NCBI GenBank assembly: GCA_013146195.2
Contig: CM028382.1
Location: 114,193,237 to 114,257,236, forward strand
Reading direction: 5' to 3'
From: Codonopsis lanceolata
Lineage: Eukaryota; Streptophyta; Magnoliopsida; Asterales; Campanulaceae
DNA: 64,000 nt
The notes under the pieces were generated by a model. That model was not told the DNA's origin. It saw only the letters and a list, made by a program, of their open reading frames with translations, and did no database searches. Made by a program: the position numbers and the translations under genes. Below, piece after piece: positions 52,445-63,037 of this stretch (within the stretch, counting starts at the first letter, position 1; the number at the start of each line of letters is the position of its first letter).

Positions 52445-53445
52445 TTTATAAATATTTGGTCATAATAATGGCTCTTTTTGATGCTATTTTCTATAGAAAT
52501 CTGGACAGAATAACTGTTTATATTTTTACATTGGGCCGGTTGAAAATAACACTTTTTATAAAACCTCTTAAAGACTTACCTTTAAGAGCGTAGGATGTGC
52601 TCGCTCTGTCCTTCCGTGAGAGGGAGTCTTTTTTGTTCTTGTGGAGAATCGGGTAGAGTAACTGCTTCCGAAAGTTGCTTTTAGGCCTTGAGAAACGGGC
52701 AGAGCAACTGCTTGTTTTTTTGCCGTTGCTTGCTTGCTTCTGGCGGAAATCGAGCAGAGCAACTGCTTGCTTCTGGCAGATTTGGCCTCTGGATTCGCGC
52801 AGAGTAACTGTTCTTTCTGGAATTTTTGGACCGGGGAAATAGGGTGGAATTCTAGCTGGGAGGCTAAGGTTCACTTTGACCGGTTGGATTTATATTTGGA
52901 GGAGATTTGACAGAGATTTGAGGCTTTTTAGAGTAGGGGAACTCTCTCTCTCTTTCTCAAGACGATCGCTCACTGCGTAAACTTATAGCGTTCTTTTAAC
53001 TGTATGCGATGAAGTGTGTTAACTGTGTGCGTTGTGAAGAGTGAATTCACTGAAGCCGAATGCCTCTATTTATAGGCTGGAGAAGGGACTCCTTCGTCAT
53101 TAAGTTTTCTTTTTTGTGCTTCACCGGCTTGTACCGCGCGTTGAGAGAGTTGTACCAAAAGCAAAGTGCTACTGTAAACTGAGCACTATTGGGCGCCACC
53201 CCCATAGGAAGTGGGCGCCGCGCCTGGTTCTGCTATGGGTGGCGCCTGGTTCCAATTTTATGCCTCTTTTTGACATTTTGGCCCCTGCATTTCACTGTTT
53301 TACGCATCCTGCTTTTCCTTTTACATTTTAAACCCTGTAACTTGACATTTGTTAAGTTTTAACAGGTCTTGATATCGCATGTTATGTTACATACCAGGGG
53401 TACGAAATTAGGGTGTCTACAGATACATCTCTTCTGTTGTTGAAA

Positions 53446-54560
53446 AATTAGTATTTTTAGTGAAAGAAAATGTGCAACTTGAGGCACAAATTTCTTTACG
53501 TGTCATTTGTTTGTTGGCGAAGGTAATTACGCAAATGTGTTCTACTCGGTGAGATCATCAAAATGATATATTTATTTGTCCAAATCGAGTTTTGGATAAT
53601 AAGATATCAAGACTTAACGTATAATACTTGTTAAAAAATTAGTGTTTTAGTGAGAAAAATTGTGCAACTTGAGGCACAAATTTATTTACGTGTCATTTGT
53701 TTGTTGGCGAAAGTACTTGCGCAAATGTGTTATACTCGGTGAAAGCATCGAAATGATATATTCATTTGTCCAAATTGAGTTTTGGAGGAATAAGATATCA
53801 AGACTTAAAGTATAATACTTATTGAAAAAAATTAGTGTTTTTAGTGAAACAAAGTGTGCAACTTGAGGCACAAATTTATCAACATCACTTTCCAACCAAT
53901 GTAATGCATTTCTTCTATTGGTACTTAATAATAATATTTTGAAAACCAACATCAATTTCTAACCAATGTGGGATACATCTCTTCTTTTGTTGAAAAATTA
54001 GTGTTTTAGTGAAAGAAATTGTGCAACTTGAGGCACGAATTTATTTACGTGTCATTTGTTTATTGGCGAATGTAATTGCACAAATGTGTTCTACTCGGTG
54101 AGAGAATCAAAATGATATATTTATTTGTCCAAATCGAGTTTTGGATAATAAGATATCAAGACTTAAAGTATAATATTTGTTAAAAAAATTAGTGTTTTTA
54201 GTGAGAGAAATTGTGCAACTTGAGGCACAAATTTCTTTACGTGTCATTTGTTTGTTGGCGAAGGTAATTGCGCAAATGTGTTCTACTCGGTGAGAACATC
54301 GAAATGATATATTTATTTGTTCAAATCGAGTTTTGGATGAATAAGATATCAAGACTTAAAGTATAATACTTATTAAAAATTTAGTGTTTTTAGTGAAACA
54401 AATTGTGCAACTTGAGGCACAAATTTCTTTACGTGTCATTTGTTTGTTGACAAAAGTAATTGTGCAAATGTCTTCTATTCGGCAAGAACATCGAAATGAT
54501 ATATTTATTTGTTCAAATCAATTTTTGGATGAATAAGATATCAAAGTTTAAAATATGATG
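53446..54560 (+). repeat. About 190-bp tandem repeat array (five to six units)
   Basis: The unit starts AAAATTAGTGTTTTTAGTGA and contains GTGCAACTTGAGGCACAAAT, ACGTGTCATTTGTTTGTTGG, CGCAAATGTGTTCTACTCGG and TAAGATATCAAGACTTAAAG. Starts are near 53446, 53637, 53830, 53996, 54187 and 54377. A stretch of the 84-bp satellite (53880-53990) interrupts the third unit, so the two repeat families are interleaved. Short minus-strand frames across units are repeat artefacts. Confidence 0.9.
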
Positions 54561-54865
54561 TTAAAAGTGAGTCATTAGAAGTAATATATAACCTTGAAGA
54601 GTTTTATCCCATATTGGTTAGAAGTATTGTTAGTTGTAAAAGTTCTTAAATATAAGTCTTCTACTATTGACAATAGAAGAAATTATATATACTAATTCTA
54701 ATACCCCTTATCATATTGATTATTATTATGCATAATTATTAGCTATTAGCTAATGACTAAAAAACCAAAAGTTTTTAAAGCTTCCACATAGATACTTTAG
54801 AATGAAGATTTATCCAAGGGTGGTGAGATGACACAACCATAGTGCTCCTTACCAACATATATAAG

Positions 54866-55064
54866 AGAATATAATATATTTGTAATGTATTACAATTATC
54901 GTTAGTTTATACTTTTCTAATTTACTTGTATTTAGATTTCCTAATTCATTTTGTATTTACACTCTCTACGTTGAACTTGTGTAGCAAATATTGTACTCGT
55001 ATATATATGTTTACCATATCAATGGAAATGATATACCATTATCCATACTTTATTATTTCCTACA
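54866..55064 (+). repeat. 5' LTR of the Copia-type element
   Basis: Starts near AGAATATAATATATTTGTAA and ends TACTTTATTATTTCCTACA. Matches 63038-63242 with scattered differences, so the element is not very recent. Confidence 0.7.
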
Positions 55065-55221
55065 TAGTATCAGAGCCTCACTCTTAAAACCTAAAACCAC
55101 CAAACTTCCACAACCCTAAACTTCCTCTCACCATAGCCACCGCCAACACTCACTCACTTCAGATCTACCATCTTCCATCCTTGTCAATCCATCAGTCGCC
55201 GCCAACCAAATTTCCGCATCC

Positions 55222-55350
55222 ATGGCTACCGACAACAACACCCTTACCGTTCAAAACCCCATTACCACCTCAGCTCCTCCTATCCACCAACTACCATCAT
55301 CACCAACAACACGTAGGACCCTAACCCGGCTCCCCCCCCCCAAAGGATGA
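55222..55350 (+). pseudogene. Truncated Copia-type gag N-terminus
   Basis: ATG about 155 bp after the primer-binding site opens MATDNNTLTVQNPITTSAPP, a typical Copia gag start, which runs through a poly-C tract (55332-55341) into a stop after 42 residues. All capsid, protease, integrase and reverse-transcriptase sequence is missing. Confidence 0.5.
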
Positions 55351-55690
55351 GACAAGACAACATGTTGTTCGGAGCTTTTGTCGGCTTCCTCACTTTACCT
55401 CTGGTATCGCTCATTGACCCAGCGGCAACCACTCCGTATGCCTGGGTCCTCCTCGCCAACCCCTTTAATCGCCCCTCTCGTGGATACGTCAAACATATTA
55501 AGGACCCGCTCAAGCGAGCTACAAAGGGCTATCAGTCACAATATCCTCGCTCCCATCAACTTGCTCAATCACCTCGCTCCTCGAGCAAATCAGGGTTCCT
55601 CAACAAACCAAGCTCGCCCTCCTCGGAAGACAGCTCGCCGACGCCCTCCCCTCAACAGCTCGCTCCTCGAGCAAATCATAATTCCTTGAC
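55351..55690 (+). repeat. 75-bp minisatellite, left portion, with preceding coding-like frame
   Basis: From about 55540 the motifs CTCGCTCCTCGAGCAA, AGCTCGCC and CCTCGGAAGACAGCTCGC recur as in 62197-62965. The array is cut at 55690/55691 by the Gypsy insertion. Upstream, 55351-55540 is an open frame without recognised motif, presumably Copia-element interior. Confidence 0.65.
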
Positions 55691-55815
55691 TGAAGAGACC
55701 CGACCTGGGTCCTCCTACATGGAACGATCACGTGGCTCCGGGTTAGGCATAGGTGGGGCCCACTCCCCAATTACCCCTCGAACTTAAGGGCCGACCATGG
55801 CCGATCATTACTCGT

Positions 55816-56774
55816 CTACTGAACAAAGTATCCTCGGAATGAACAAAGGTCAATCCAGGAGCCGAGCAAGAGCGAGCACCAAGGCGAGGACGCAGAAAGC
55901 GACTTAACTTCAGAAGCAGAAAGTCGAGGAATAGAAAAGTTCCACCCAACTCGGCTCTCGACCAACAAAACCTTCTCGTCCCAGTGCCCCGTTTTGCCAG
56001 GAGGCTTGGTGAACAGATTAATTCCCCGATTATGATGGTTGCACTGGAGCCGGTTCAAAGACTTGGTCACGGAAAAATAGGTTTTAAATAAAGGTAGAGT
56101 AGGCTCAAACCCGAGTATCTGAACACAAGCCGCAAAAGATACCAAATACCTCACTAGGTTGAGGGATAGATCGAGGGGATGGGCACTGGCCTCTTTAAGA
56201 AGCTCGCGGATATGGGGGTCGAGGGGCAACCGGAGACCTGCCTCCAAAAAGGTAATATAGAAACCCACCTTATCGCGCTAACTCCTAAGCTCGTCCATAC
56301 TGAGCGATTATGGGGAGCAGATCCTCGGAATCTTTTAGAACTGTGATTGTACCTATCATCCCAGTTCACTACATCATTGGGCCATATATTATTCCTCTAC
56401 TCCTTGAGCACTCGATGATCCGGTGGGGCATCCTCGACCCCACCTGAGCCATCCTCAACATGGAAGTAGCCGAAGAAGTCTCTCATCGCTTCTCGCTAGC
56501 CAAACTTTTGTTTACTTCCACTACCCCCGCAGCGACGATCTCCCTATAATACTGGTTAAATAAATACCGAAGGACCCTATCCTCGTCCCTACAGACCATT
56601 ATGGTCGACCCAGCGGGGATATCATTGGCCTTATACTCTTCGTCATCAAGGGTTGCTAAGTCTTCCATATTGTACCCCCTTGCTATCAAAAGGGGCATTG
56701 CATGGCTCAGCAAAACAAGCGACCAGGCCCCATCAGTTTGCGAGTATACCCTACGGTCGGTTGGTGATCGGGCA
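55816..56774 (-). pseudogene. Antisense ORFs of the Gypsy element (left part), degenerate
   Basis: Minus-strand frames include GFYITFLEAGLRLPLDPHI followed by a leucine-rich RYLVSFAACVQILGFEPTL. This is the pattern of the 'putative gypsy-type transposon' domain found in plant retroelement antisense ORFs. A second frame (56483-56774) reads PLLIARGYNMEDLATLDDEE and STIMVCRDEDRVLRYLFNQY. The frames are separated by stops and frameshifts. The second frame was continuous with 60341-60465 before the hAT insertion. Function of such antisense ORFs is unknown. Confidence 0.55.
56767..56774. repeat. 8-bp target-site duplication of the hAT element
   Basis: ATCGGGCA immediately left of the element and again at 60333-60340 immediately right. 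Eight base pairs is the hAT signature length. Confidence 0.95.
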
Positions 56775-59700
56775 CATGGCCGGCCCAAGGGGGAGGCTTA
56801 ATAAACTAGGGCTTTAGGCCTCACCCAATAGAAGGCCTCAAATTTTTTTTATTTTACTATTACTAGGTTTCCACTTTCCAAGTTTCCTAATTAAACTTAA
56901 TCTACTAAATAAAAACGGTTAGTATTATTTATCTCCTTAATTATCTCCTCTAAGAGACGGCACTAACTCCTCGTCTTCTTCTCTCGTCCAGCCGCCAGGT
57001 CTCCATCTCTAAGCAATGAATAATGATAAAGTCATACAGACATGCATTGATAATAACACAATCACATTCACACCATTTACAATTATTATATACATACTGA
57101 TAATCTGATACATTATACATACATACATCGCTGTAATCTCTAGAACTCAACAGTCTGAACTACTCATTATTCATTAAATCATTTTACAATTTAGTAAGTT
57201 CCATCTAGTCTTCCATAGTTCCATAGAATTTACTGTTCATTGCTTCCATAATTCCATAGACAGTCACAATCCGTTCCGTGAGTCCGTGACTTCTGTCTTC
57301 TTCCGTTCTTTCTTCGGGACTTCGCCACTTCGGTAGACAGTACTGTAGTTCGGCTCTTAATCCCTTCCTGGCTTAGTGGCTTCCTGAAGAGGAGGATCGA
57401 GATCAACTTGTGAGTTGACAGTTGTGAGTTGTGAGGCCGACAAGCTGCGAATTGCGATCGATCCCCCGTCCCGACCAGGTTTATTTGTTCTAAGTTCTAT
57501 TGTTCTAACTGTTTTTTTTTTCTTTTCTTATGCCCTTGATTTGATTTATATTTTATAGTCATTTAATTTAATTTTGTGAAAATACATTGCTTTTTTATTT
57601 TAACTTATAAGTTTTAAGTTATAGAATTAGATATTTAGATTAGAAATAAGAAATGTCAACTAGAAAATTTGAATCTGGTTATTCGAAACTAAAGAAAAAG
57701 AAAAAAATAGAAGCTTTAATCGAATCACAAAAAGGGGCCATCGATAAATTTTTCAATACAAATAAGAAAATTGAAAGTAGCTCGTCGAATGAAAAAATTA
57801 ATAATGTAGATGTAGACACAGATGAAAATGAAAATAGAGAAGAAATTAATAATGTAGACATGGATGAAAATGAAAATAGAGAAGAAAGTAATAATGTAGA
57901 CATGGATGAAAATAAAAATGAAAATAGAGAAGAAATTAATAATGTAGTCACAGATGAAAATGAAAATAGAGAAGAAGTATTAGTTAATGAACCAAAAAGA
58001 AATGTTAATGAAGCAAAAGAATCCACTACTAAAAATATATATGATCCAAGTCAATGGAAAAATATTGATACATGTTTGAGAGATTTATTAGTAGAAAAAG
58101 GTCCTATTAGAGTTACTAATATATATTTTCCAAAGGATGAATTTTCGAGACACTTTTCTTCATCACTATACTTTCAAAAATCACCCAATGGTGAAAAACG
58201 TGAAAGAAAATGGTTGATTTATTCTCAAGATTTGGATAAAGTATTTTGTTTTTGTTGCAAATTATTTAAAACTCTTCCCAGTACAAGTAATTTAGCTTAT
58301 GAAGGTAGTAGGGATTGGAGAAATATTAGTAAAAAGTTGAAGAGTCATGAGATAAGTAATGAGCACATTGTCAACATGAGTTCATGGAGTGATTTGTGTA
58401 CGAGATTGTTAAAAAATACAACAATTGACAAACATGTTCATGAACAAATAAATAGAGATAAAGAACATTGGAGAAATGTGTTATTTAGAATTATTGCAGT
58501 TGTTAAAACTCTTGGAAAAAATAATTTAGCCTTCCGTGTAACAAACGAAAAGATTTACCAAGAAAATAATGGAACTTTTTTAAGTCTAATTGAAATGATT
58601 GCAGAATTTGATCCTACAATGCAAGAACACATCCGTCGAATTAAAGATAATGAAATTCATAATCATTACCTTGGACATAAAATACAAAATGAATTGATAA
58701 ACTTGCTAGCACATGAAATTAAAACACAAATTATAAAAACAATTATCAATTCAAAGTATTTTTCAATCATACTTGATTGTACTCCTGATGTAAGTCATCA
58801 AGAGCAAATGACTTTTGTACTACGATGTGTGGATATTTCTTCAACCCCAATTCAAATTGTTGAACATTTTTTAGGATTTTTGAAAGTAGATGATACAACC
58901 GGAAAAGGTCTTTTTGATGCTATTTTGAATGAAATAAATAATATTGGACTTGATATTAGTAACCTAAGAGGACAATGTTATGATAATGGGTCTAATATGA
59001 AAGGAAAACATCAAGGTGTGCAAAAAAGGTTCTTAGATATTAATCCTAGATCATTTTATACTCCATGTGGTTGTCATAGTCTTAATTTGATACTTTGGGA
59101 TATGGTTAGTTGTTGTCCTAAAGCTGCATCTTTTTTTGGAGTGCTACAACGTATATATACTATATTTTCTTCATCTACTAAAAGGTGGAAAATTCTACAA
59201 GATCATATCCCTAGCCTAACTCTTAAATCATTGTCACAAATACGTTGGGAAAGTCGTATTGAAAGTGTAAAAGCTTTAAGATTTCAAACCTCACAAATAA
59301 GAGATACTTTATTGAAATTAGGTGAAGTTAGTGACGAACTTAAAATAAAAGGTGAAGCTGATTGTTTAGCAACTTATGAGCTTGATAATTTTGAGTTTTT
59401 ATTAGGCATGATTATTTGGTATGATATATTGTTTGCAGTAAATTCGGTTAGTAAAAATATGCAATCAAATGATATGTGTATCGACATTGCTATACAACAA
59501 TTGAAAGGTCTTATTTCATTTTTTGAAAAATATAGGGAATACGGAGTTGAAAATGCTATAATTTCTGCCAAAGAAATTGCGATAGAAATGAATATAGAGC
59601 CTAAGTTTTGTCAAAAACGTACTATTCGTAGAAAAAAACAATTTGATGAAAATATTGACAATGAGGTCGTAAGATCTCCCGAAGAATCATTTAAAGTTGA

Positions 59701-60332
59701 TTATTTCTTGTACATACTAGATAAAGCAATCTCTTCATTTCAAAGTAGATTTGAACAATTTAAAATGTATCAAGATTTTTTGGTTTTTTATTTAGCATTG
59801 AGAAATTAAGGTCATTGAATAATGAAAATTTAAAAGAAAATTGTCTTAACCTTGAAAAATCATTAAAACATAATGACAACTCTGATATTGAGGGATTAAA
59901 TCTATTTATGGAACTAAAAATTTTAAGAGAAATTATACAAGTGAAGAATGATACACCAAAGGACATACTTAATTATATATTAAGGGTTGATTCTTTTCCA
60001 AATGCGGAAATCGCTTATAGAATAATGCTAACAATTCCCGTAACTGTTGCTTCGGCAGAAAGAAGTTTTTCTAAGCTAAAATTAATAAAATCTTATCTAA
60101 GATCAACAATGTCTCAACAAAGATTAAGTGGACTAGCTTTATTATCTATTGAAAAAGAATTGTTAAGTGAAATCGATTTCAATAATTTAATAAATGATTT
60201 TGCATCTCAAAAAGCACGAAAGATAAACTTTAAATAAAAATATAATAATTTTAATAATAAATTATTATTTACTTTAAAAAGGCCTCATTTTATAGTTCGC
60301 TTTAGGCCTCCATAATGGTTGGGCCGGCCCTG
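56775..60332 (+). mobile_element. hAT transposon with near-complete transposase
   Basis: The terminal inverted repeats are CATGGCCGGCCCAAGG on the left and, reverse-complemented, CAGGGCCGGCCCAACC on the right, with exact ATCGGGCA duplications. Subterminal AGGCCTCA / TTTAGGCCTC motifs occur at both ends (56817-56850, 60281-60311). About 880 bp of leader precedes the transposase. Length 3558 bp. Structure is complete and the only obvious lesion is one frameshift in the coding region, so this is a young or recently mobile copy. Confidence 0.95.
57653..60237 (+). pseudogene. hAT transposase (TTF-type zinc finger / DUF4371 class), one frameshift
   Basis: The first 718 codons (57653-59809) hold a lysine-rich start and four imperfect acidic repeats of NNVDxDENxNREE (residues about 50-108). 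Then come a TTF-type zinc finger region (RKWLIYSQDLDKVFCFCCKL, 186-205) and an RNase-H-like catalytic core with Asp375 in IILDCTPD, Asp444 in GQCYDNGSNM, CGCHSLNL at 472-479 and RWESR near 531-535. A T-run at 59776-59781 appears one base short. The other frame carries on to 60237 with the hAT C-terminal dimerisation domain (TVASAERSFSKLKLIKSYLR, LALLSIE). The combined length of about 860 aa is normal for the class. With the frameshift, the protein would lose dimerisation and catalytic C-terminal residues. A sequencing error in the homopolymer is possible. Confidence 0.93.
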
Positions 60333-60340
60333 ATCGGGCA

Positions 60341-61338
60341 TACACGGGATCGGGACTTACGTGTTTGGTCCTCATGCTCGGCCTCGATGAAGTAGAAGGG
60401 CTAGGCAAAGAAGAAGAAGAGGTTTCACTAGGGGTGAAGGCAGGGACAGAGGGGACATATCTCATGAAGTTTAAAAAACACTAAAAAACCTTCAAAATTG
60501 AAAAACGAAAAAAGAGCGAACAAAAGGGGCAAATACATGTAAGTAGAAATTGAGCGAGGAAGGAGCAATAGAATTATCGAGGATCTGAAAAAGGAAGAGT
60601 CACCGGAGTTAGCACCGGAATAACTGAAATAACAGCAAAATCGCCGGAAGATTAATACAAACCCAGAAACTTAACCCAAAACAAACTCAAACACAAGGAA
60701 ACTGACGCCAAAAGAAAAAAGAGAAGAAGGCGAACTTGGAAACTAGAAACACGAGGCAAACTAACGGCAATAAGTAGCAGAAGTAAGAGAAATGGCAGTA
60801 GAGAAACTGGGTCTCCTTCATAAAGAAAGATGGTTTTGAGAGGGAAAGTTTTAGAAATAACGAAAGCGTATAGAAGAAGCCGGAAGCCACGACTTTTATA
60901 CAGACCCGAGGACACTGGGTTGACCCGATTGGAAAACACGCGGATCCTACCTACCCACTCCCAGGTCGACACGTGGCGAGGACATGTAGAAATCGTACAC
61001 AAACCGATGACGTTTTGTAAGAATGACGGCGTCACATTTATGAACAATGAAAAAGGAAATGATTACCTATGACCCCTCGATAATCGTGCATTTAATGCAA
61101 ACGGCGGACCAATTTTTCAGAAAAATTCCACTAATAAACTCTGAATTCATCCTCGACTTAAAAGCTCGAGCACGATCGAACGAACAAAAATAAATGATGA
61201 AGAGCGACCATATGCGAGGAAACCAAAAAACCGAGGAAACCACAACGAAGATCAAGGATACTCGACAACCAAACGAAGGGCTCAATTATACTTTCCAAGC
61301 TAAGGATAAATCCTCGCACTTGGAAACTTGGGGGCTAT
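60341..61338 (-). pseudogene. Antisense ORF of the Gypsy element (N-terminal part) and adjacent internal region
   Basis: A minus-strand frame from ATG at 60465 (MRYVPSVPAFTPSETSSSSL, Ser/Pro-rich) runs to the hAT target site and resumes at 56774 in the same frame when the insert and one target copy are ignored. 60470-61338 is untranslated internal sequence up to the polypurine tract. The hydrophobic minus-strand frame at 60652-61047 has no known motif and is not called a gene. Confidence 0.55.
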
Positions 61339-62196
61339 TGAAGGGACCCGACCTGGGTCCTCCTACGTGGAGCGAGCACGTGGCTCCGGGTTAGGCATAG
61401 GTGGGGCCCACTCCCCAATTACCCCTCGAACTTAAGGGCCGATCATTACTCGTCTACTGAACAAAGTATCCCCGGAACGAACAAAGGTCAATCCAGGAAC
61501 CGAGCAAGAGCGAGCACCAAGACGAGGATGCCCATGCTCGACATTCAACTACATCGACCAAGTAATTACCGGGTGTCAGATCCAAATTGGATGACACATG
61601 TTGTCCATGCAAGCATAAGCCAACCAGTGAGAGATCGACAGCTAGCCGACCAAGCGACAGGCCCTTACACATGGGAATAATATATAACTTGGCTAGTAAG
61701 CAACCACCAACTATGTAAGACTACCCATAGGCCATCAACCAGTAAGAAGTTGCCAGCCAGCCGACCAACAACAGGTCCCCACGCCCAAGGGCCCCTACAT
61801 CAATCATGATCCCCCAAGGGACACTACTATAAAAAGAAGCCTTCCCTTATAAGAAAGGTAAGTTCACTTGATCAACCATACACACAATTGTACTAAGAAC
61901 AATAAGCAATCTACACTATCACCGGAAGCTTAAGGGAACACCTAGCTCTGGCACTTATATTCCTTGATTACTGACTCTCACACCGGAGGACTGTAGCTGG
62001 GAAACCCTCGGCACCCTAACGATAGTCTTATTTCAGGCCACCAAAGATCAAGAACTAGCACAAAGCCCAGATATCCTATTAATCTTGGTACATCAAGTAC
62101 CCACATACATCGATGTATACGTCGGTCTAGGACACGTCAGTTCCGGTCCATTACGTGGATCACCAGCATAGTCACCCCATCTTTGTGGTGTGATCA
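61339..62196 (+). repeat. 3' LTR of the Gypsy element
   Basis: Begins TGAAGGGACCCGACCTGGGT after a polypurine tract. It has a TATA box ACTACTATAAAAAGAAGC near 61823-61840 and an R/U5-like stretch (AGGTAAGTTCACTTGATCAA). It ends in CA at about 62196, where the minisatellite resumes. The 3' boundary is placed by resumption of the repeat and is approximate. Confidence 0.6.
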
Positions 62197-62965
62197 TCGA
62201 AAAACCAAACTCGCCTTCCTCGGAAGACAAGCTCGCTGATGCCCTTCCTAATCCGTTCGCTCCTTGAGCAACTCAAGGACTCCTCAGCAAACCCAGCTCT
62301 AACCAGCTCTCCGAGGCCCTCCCTCAACCAGCTCGCTCCTCGAGCAACTACGGACTCCTCGGTAAACCCGGCTCTCACCAGCTCGCCGAAGTCCTCACTC
62401 AACAGCTCGCTCCTCGAGCAACTCACAGACTCCTCGGCAAACCCAGCTCTCACCAGCTCGTTAAAGCCCCTCTCACCTCATGCTTTCCATCAACTGCTCG
62501 CTCCTCGAGCAACTTCGGACTTCTCGGCAAACCAGGCTCTCACCACCAACTTGCCGAAGTCCTCCCTCTACTGCTCGCTCCTCGAGCAACTCCGACATCC
62601 TTGGCAAGCCTGGCTTTCACCAACTCGTCGAAGACTCCTCCCTCTCCAACCCGGCTCTCACAAGCTCGTTTTCCTTGGAAGACCTAGCTTGCCGAAGATC
62701 ACTCCCTCCACAGCTCACTTCTCTTGCAAACCAAGGTCTCCTTGGCACATCCAGGCTCTCATCACCTCGGCCAAACCCAGCTCTCACCAGCTCGCCAAAG
62801 ACTCCTCCCTCTTTAGCCCGACTTTCACAAGCTCACCTTCCTCGGAAGACCCAGCTTGCCGAAGATCACTCCCTCCAGAACTCGCTCCTCGAGCAAACAA
62901 AGGTCTCCTTGGTACATCCAGGCTCTCACCAGCTCGCCGCCGACCACTCCTTCTCATTGTCAACT
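62197..62965 (+). repeat. 75-bp minisatellite open in frame on both strands
   Basis: About nine to ten units of the pattern AGCTCGCTCCTCGAGCAACT, CACAGACTCCTCGGCAAACC, CAGCTCTCACCAGCTCGCCG, AAGTCCTCACTCAAC. Because 75 is a multiple of three, long frames persist, most notably a 265-codon plus-strand frame at 62239-63036 and a 93-codon minus-strand frame. Their peptides are simple repeats (SSLLEQL, NPALTSS). Later units are more diverged. Probably a non-coding retroelement minisatellite. Confidence 0.85.
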
Positions 62966-63037
62966 CGCGTGCTGTCAGCATATTCTTCATAAGATTGGTC
63001 TCTCCTAACGGTGATCCATCTTGTGGGGGCATATAAG

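Larger units (their letters stand above)
49398..53421 (-). mobile_element. LTR insertion block in element B (GATAC target duplication)
   Basis: GATAC stands at 49393-49397 and 53422-53426. Joining the sequence across these points restores the satellite consensus GAGATACATCTCTTCT. The right end reads on the minus strand TGTAGACACCCTAATTTCGT, a typical LTR start, with a minus-strand TATA box (GCCTATAAATAGAGG) near 53070. So 52445-53421 is most of an LTR, and the left part of the block is a MULE-like element inserted at or near the LTR's other end. No internal retrotransposon genes, so probably a solo LTR. Confidence 0.6.
49058..54860 (-). mobile_element. Helitron-like element B, satellite-bearing, multiply interrupted
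   Basis: On the minus strand the 3' end has CCCGTACAGAGCATGGG (hairpin), TTAAATAA and CTAG (49058-49061), then T, preceded by A on the plus strand. The interior starts like element A (TTTTTTATAATAATAATATA, then 84-bp units). The right end near 54600-54860 matches the right end of element A (AATACCCCTTATCATATTGA, then GATGACACAACCATAGTGCT). The right border was split by the Copia-type insertion at 54866; the remainder should continue at 63243. Insertions: LTR-like block 49398-53421 and the 190-bp repeat array. Confidence 0.6.
55691..62196 (+). mobile_element. Deleted Gypsy (Tat-like) element with antisense ORFs
   Basis: The 5' LTR remnant 55691-55884 (TGAAGAGACCCGACCTGGGT) matches the start of the 3' LTR at 61339 (TGAAGGGACCCGACCTGGGT). 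A polypurine tract CTTGGGGGCTAT precedes the 3' LTR. The rest of the 5' LTR and the gag-pol region are deleted. What remains (55885-61338) carries reading frames on the minus strand, as in Tat-lineage elements with an antisense ORF beside the 3' LTR. It inserted into the minisatellite of the Copia-type element and was itself hit by the hAT element at 56775-60332. A matching target duplication was not found. Confidence 0.6.

Noticed and set aside
52518..52874. 118-codon minus-strand frame and a 64-codon overlapping frame
   Set aside because: Lie within an LTR that has its own promoter features. No retroelement or host motif.
53446..54560. Minus-strand frames of about 80-90 codons in the 190-bp repeat
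   Set aside because: The same peptide recurs in shifted frames because the DNA repeats; stops appear at each unit border and there is no recognisable domain.
55280..55513. 77-codon minus-strand frame opposite the Copia-type gag remnant
   Set aside because: Crosses a poly-C tract and the gag start; composition and position indicate chance.
60652..61047. Hydrophobic 131-codon minus-strand frame, possible membrane protein
   Set aside because: Located in the untranslated 3' internal region of the Gypsy element. Leu/Phe/Ser-rich low complexity without family features.
62239..63036. 265-codon protein of repeated SSLLEQL/NPALTSS units
   Set aside because: Openness is explained by the 75-bp unit length. 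No start context, no homology recognised, and the frame runs into the polypurine tract.
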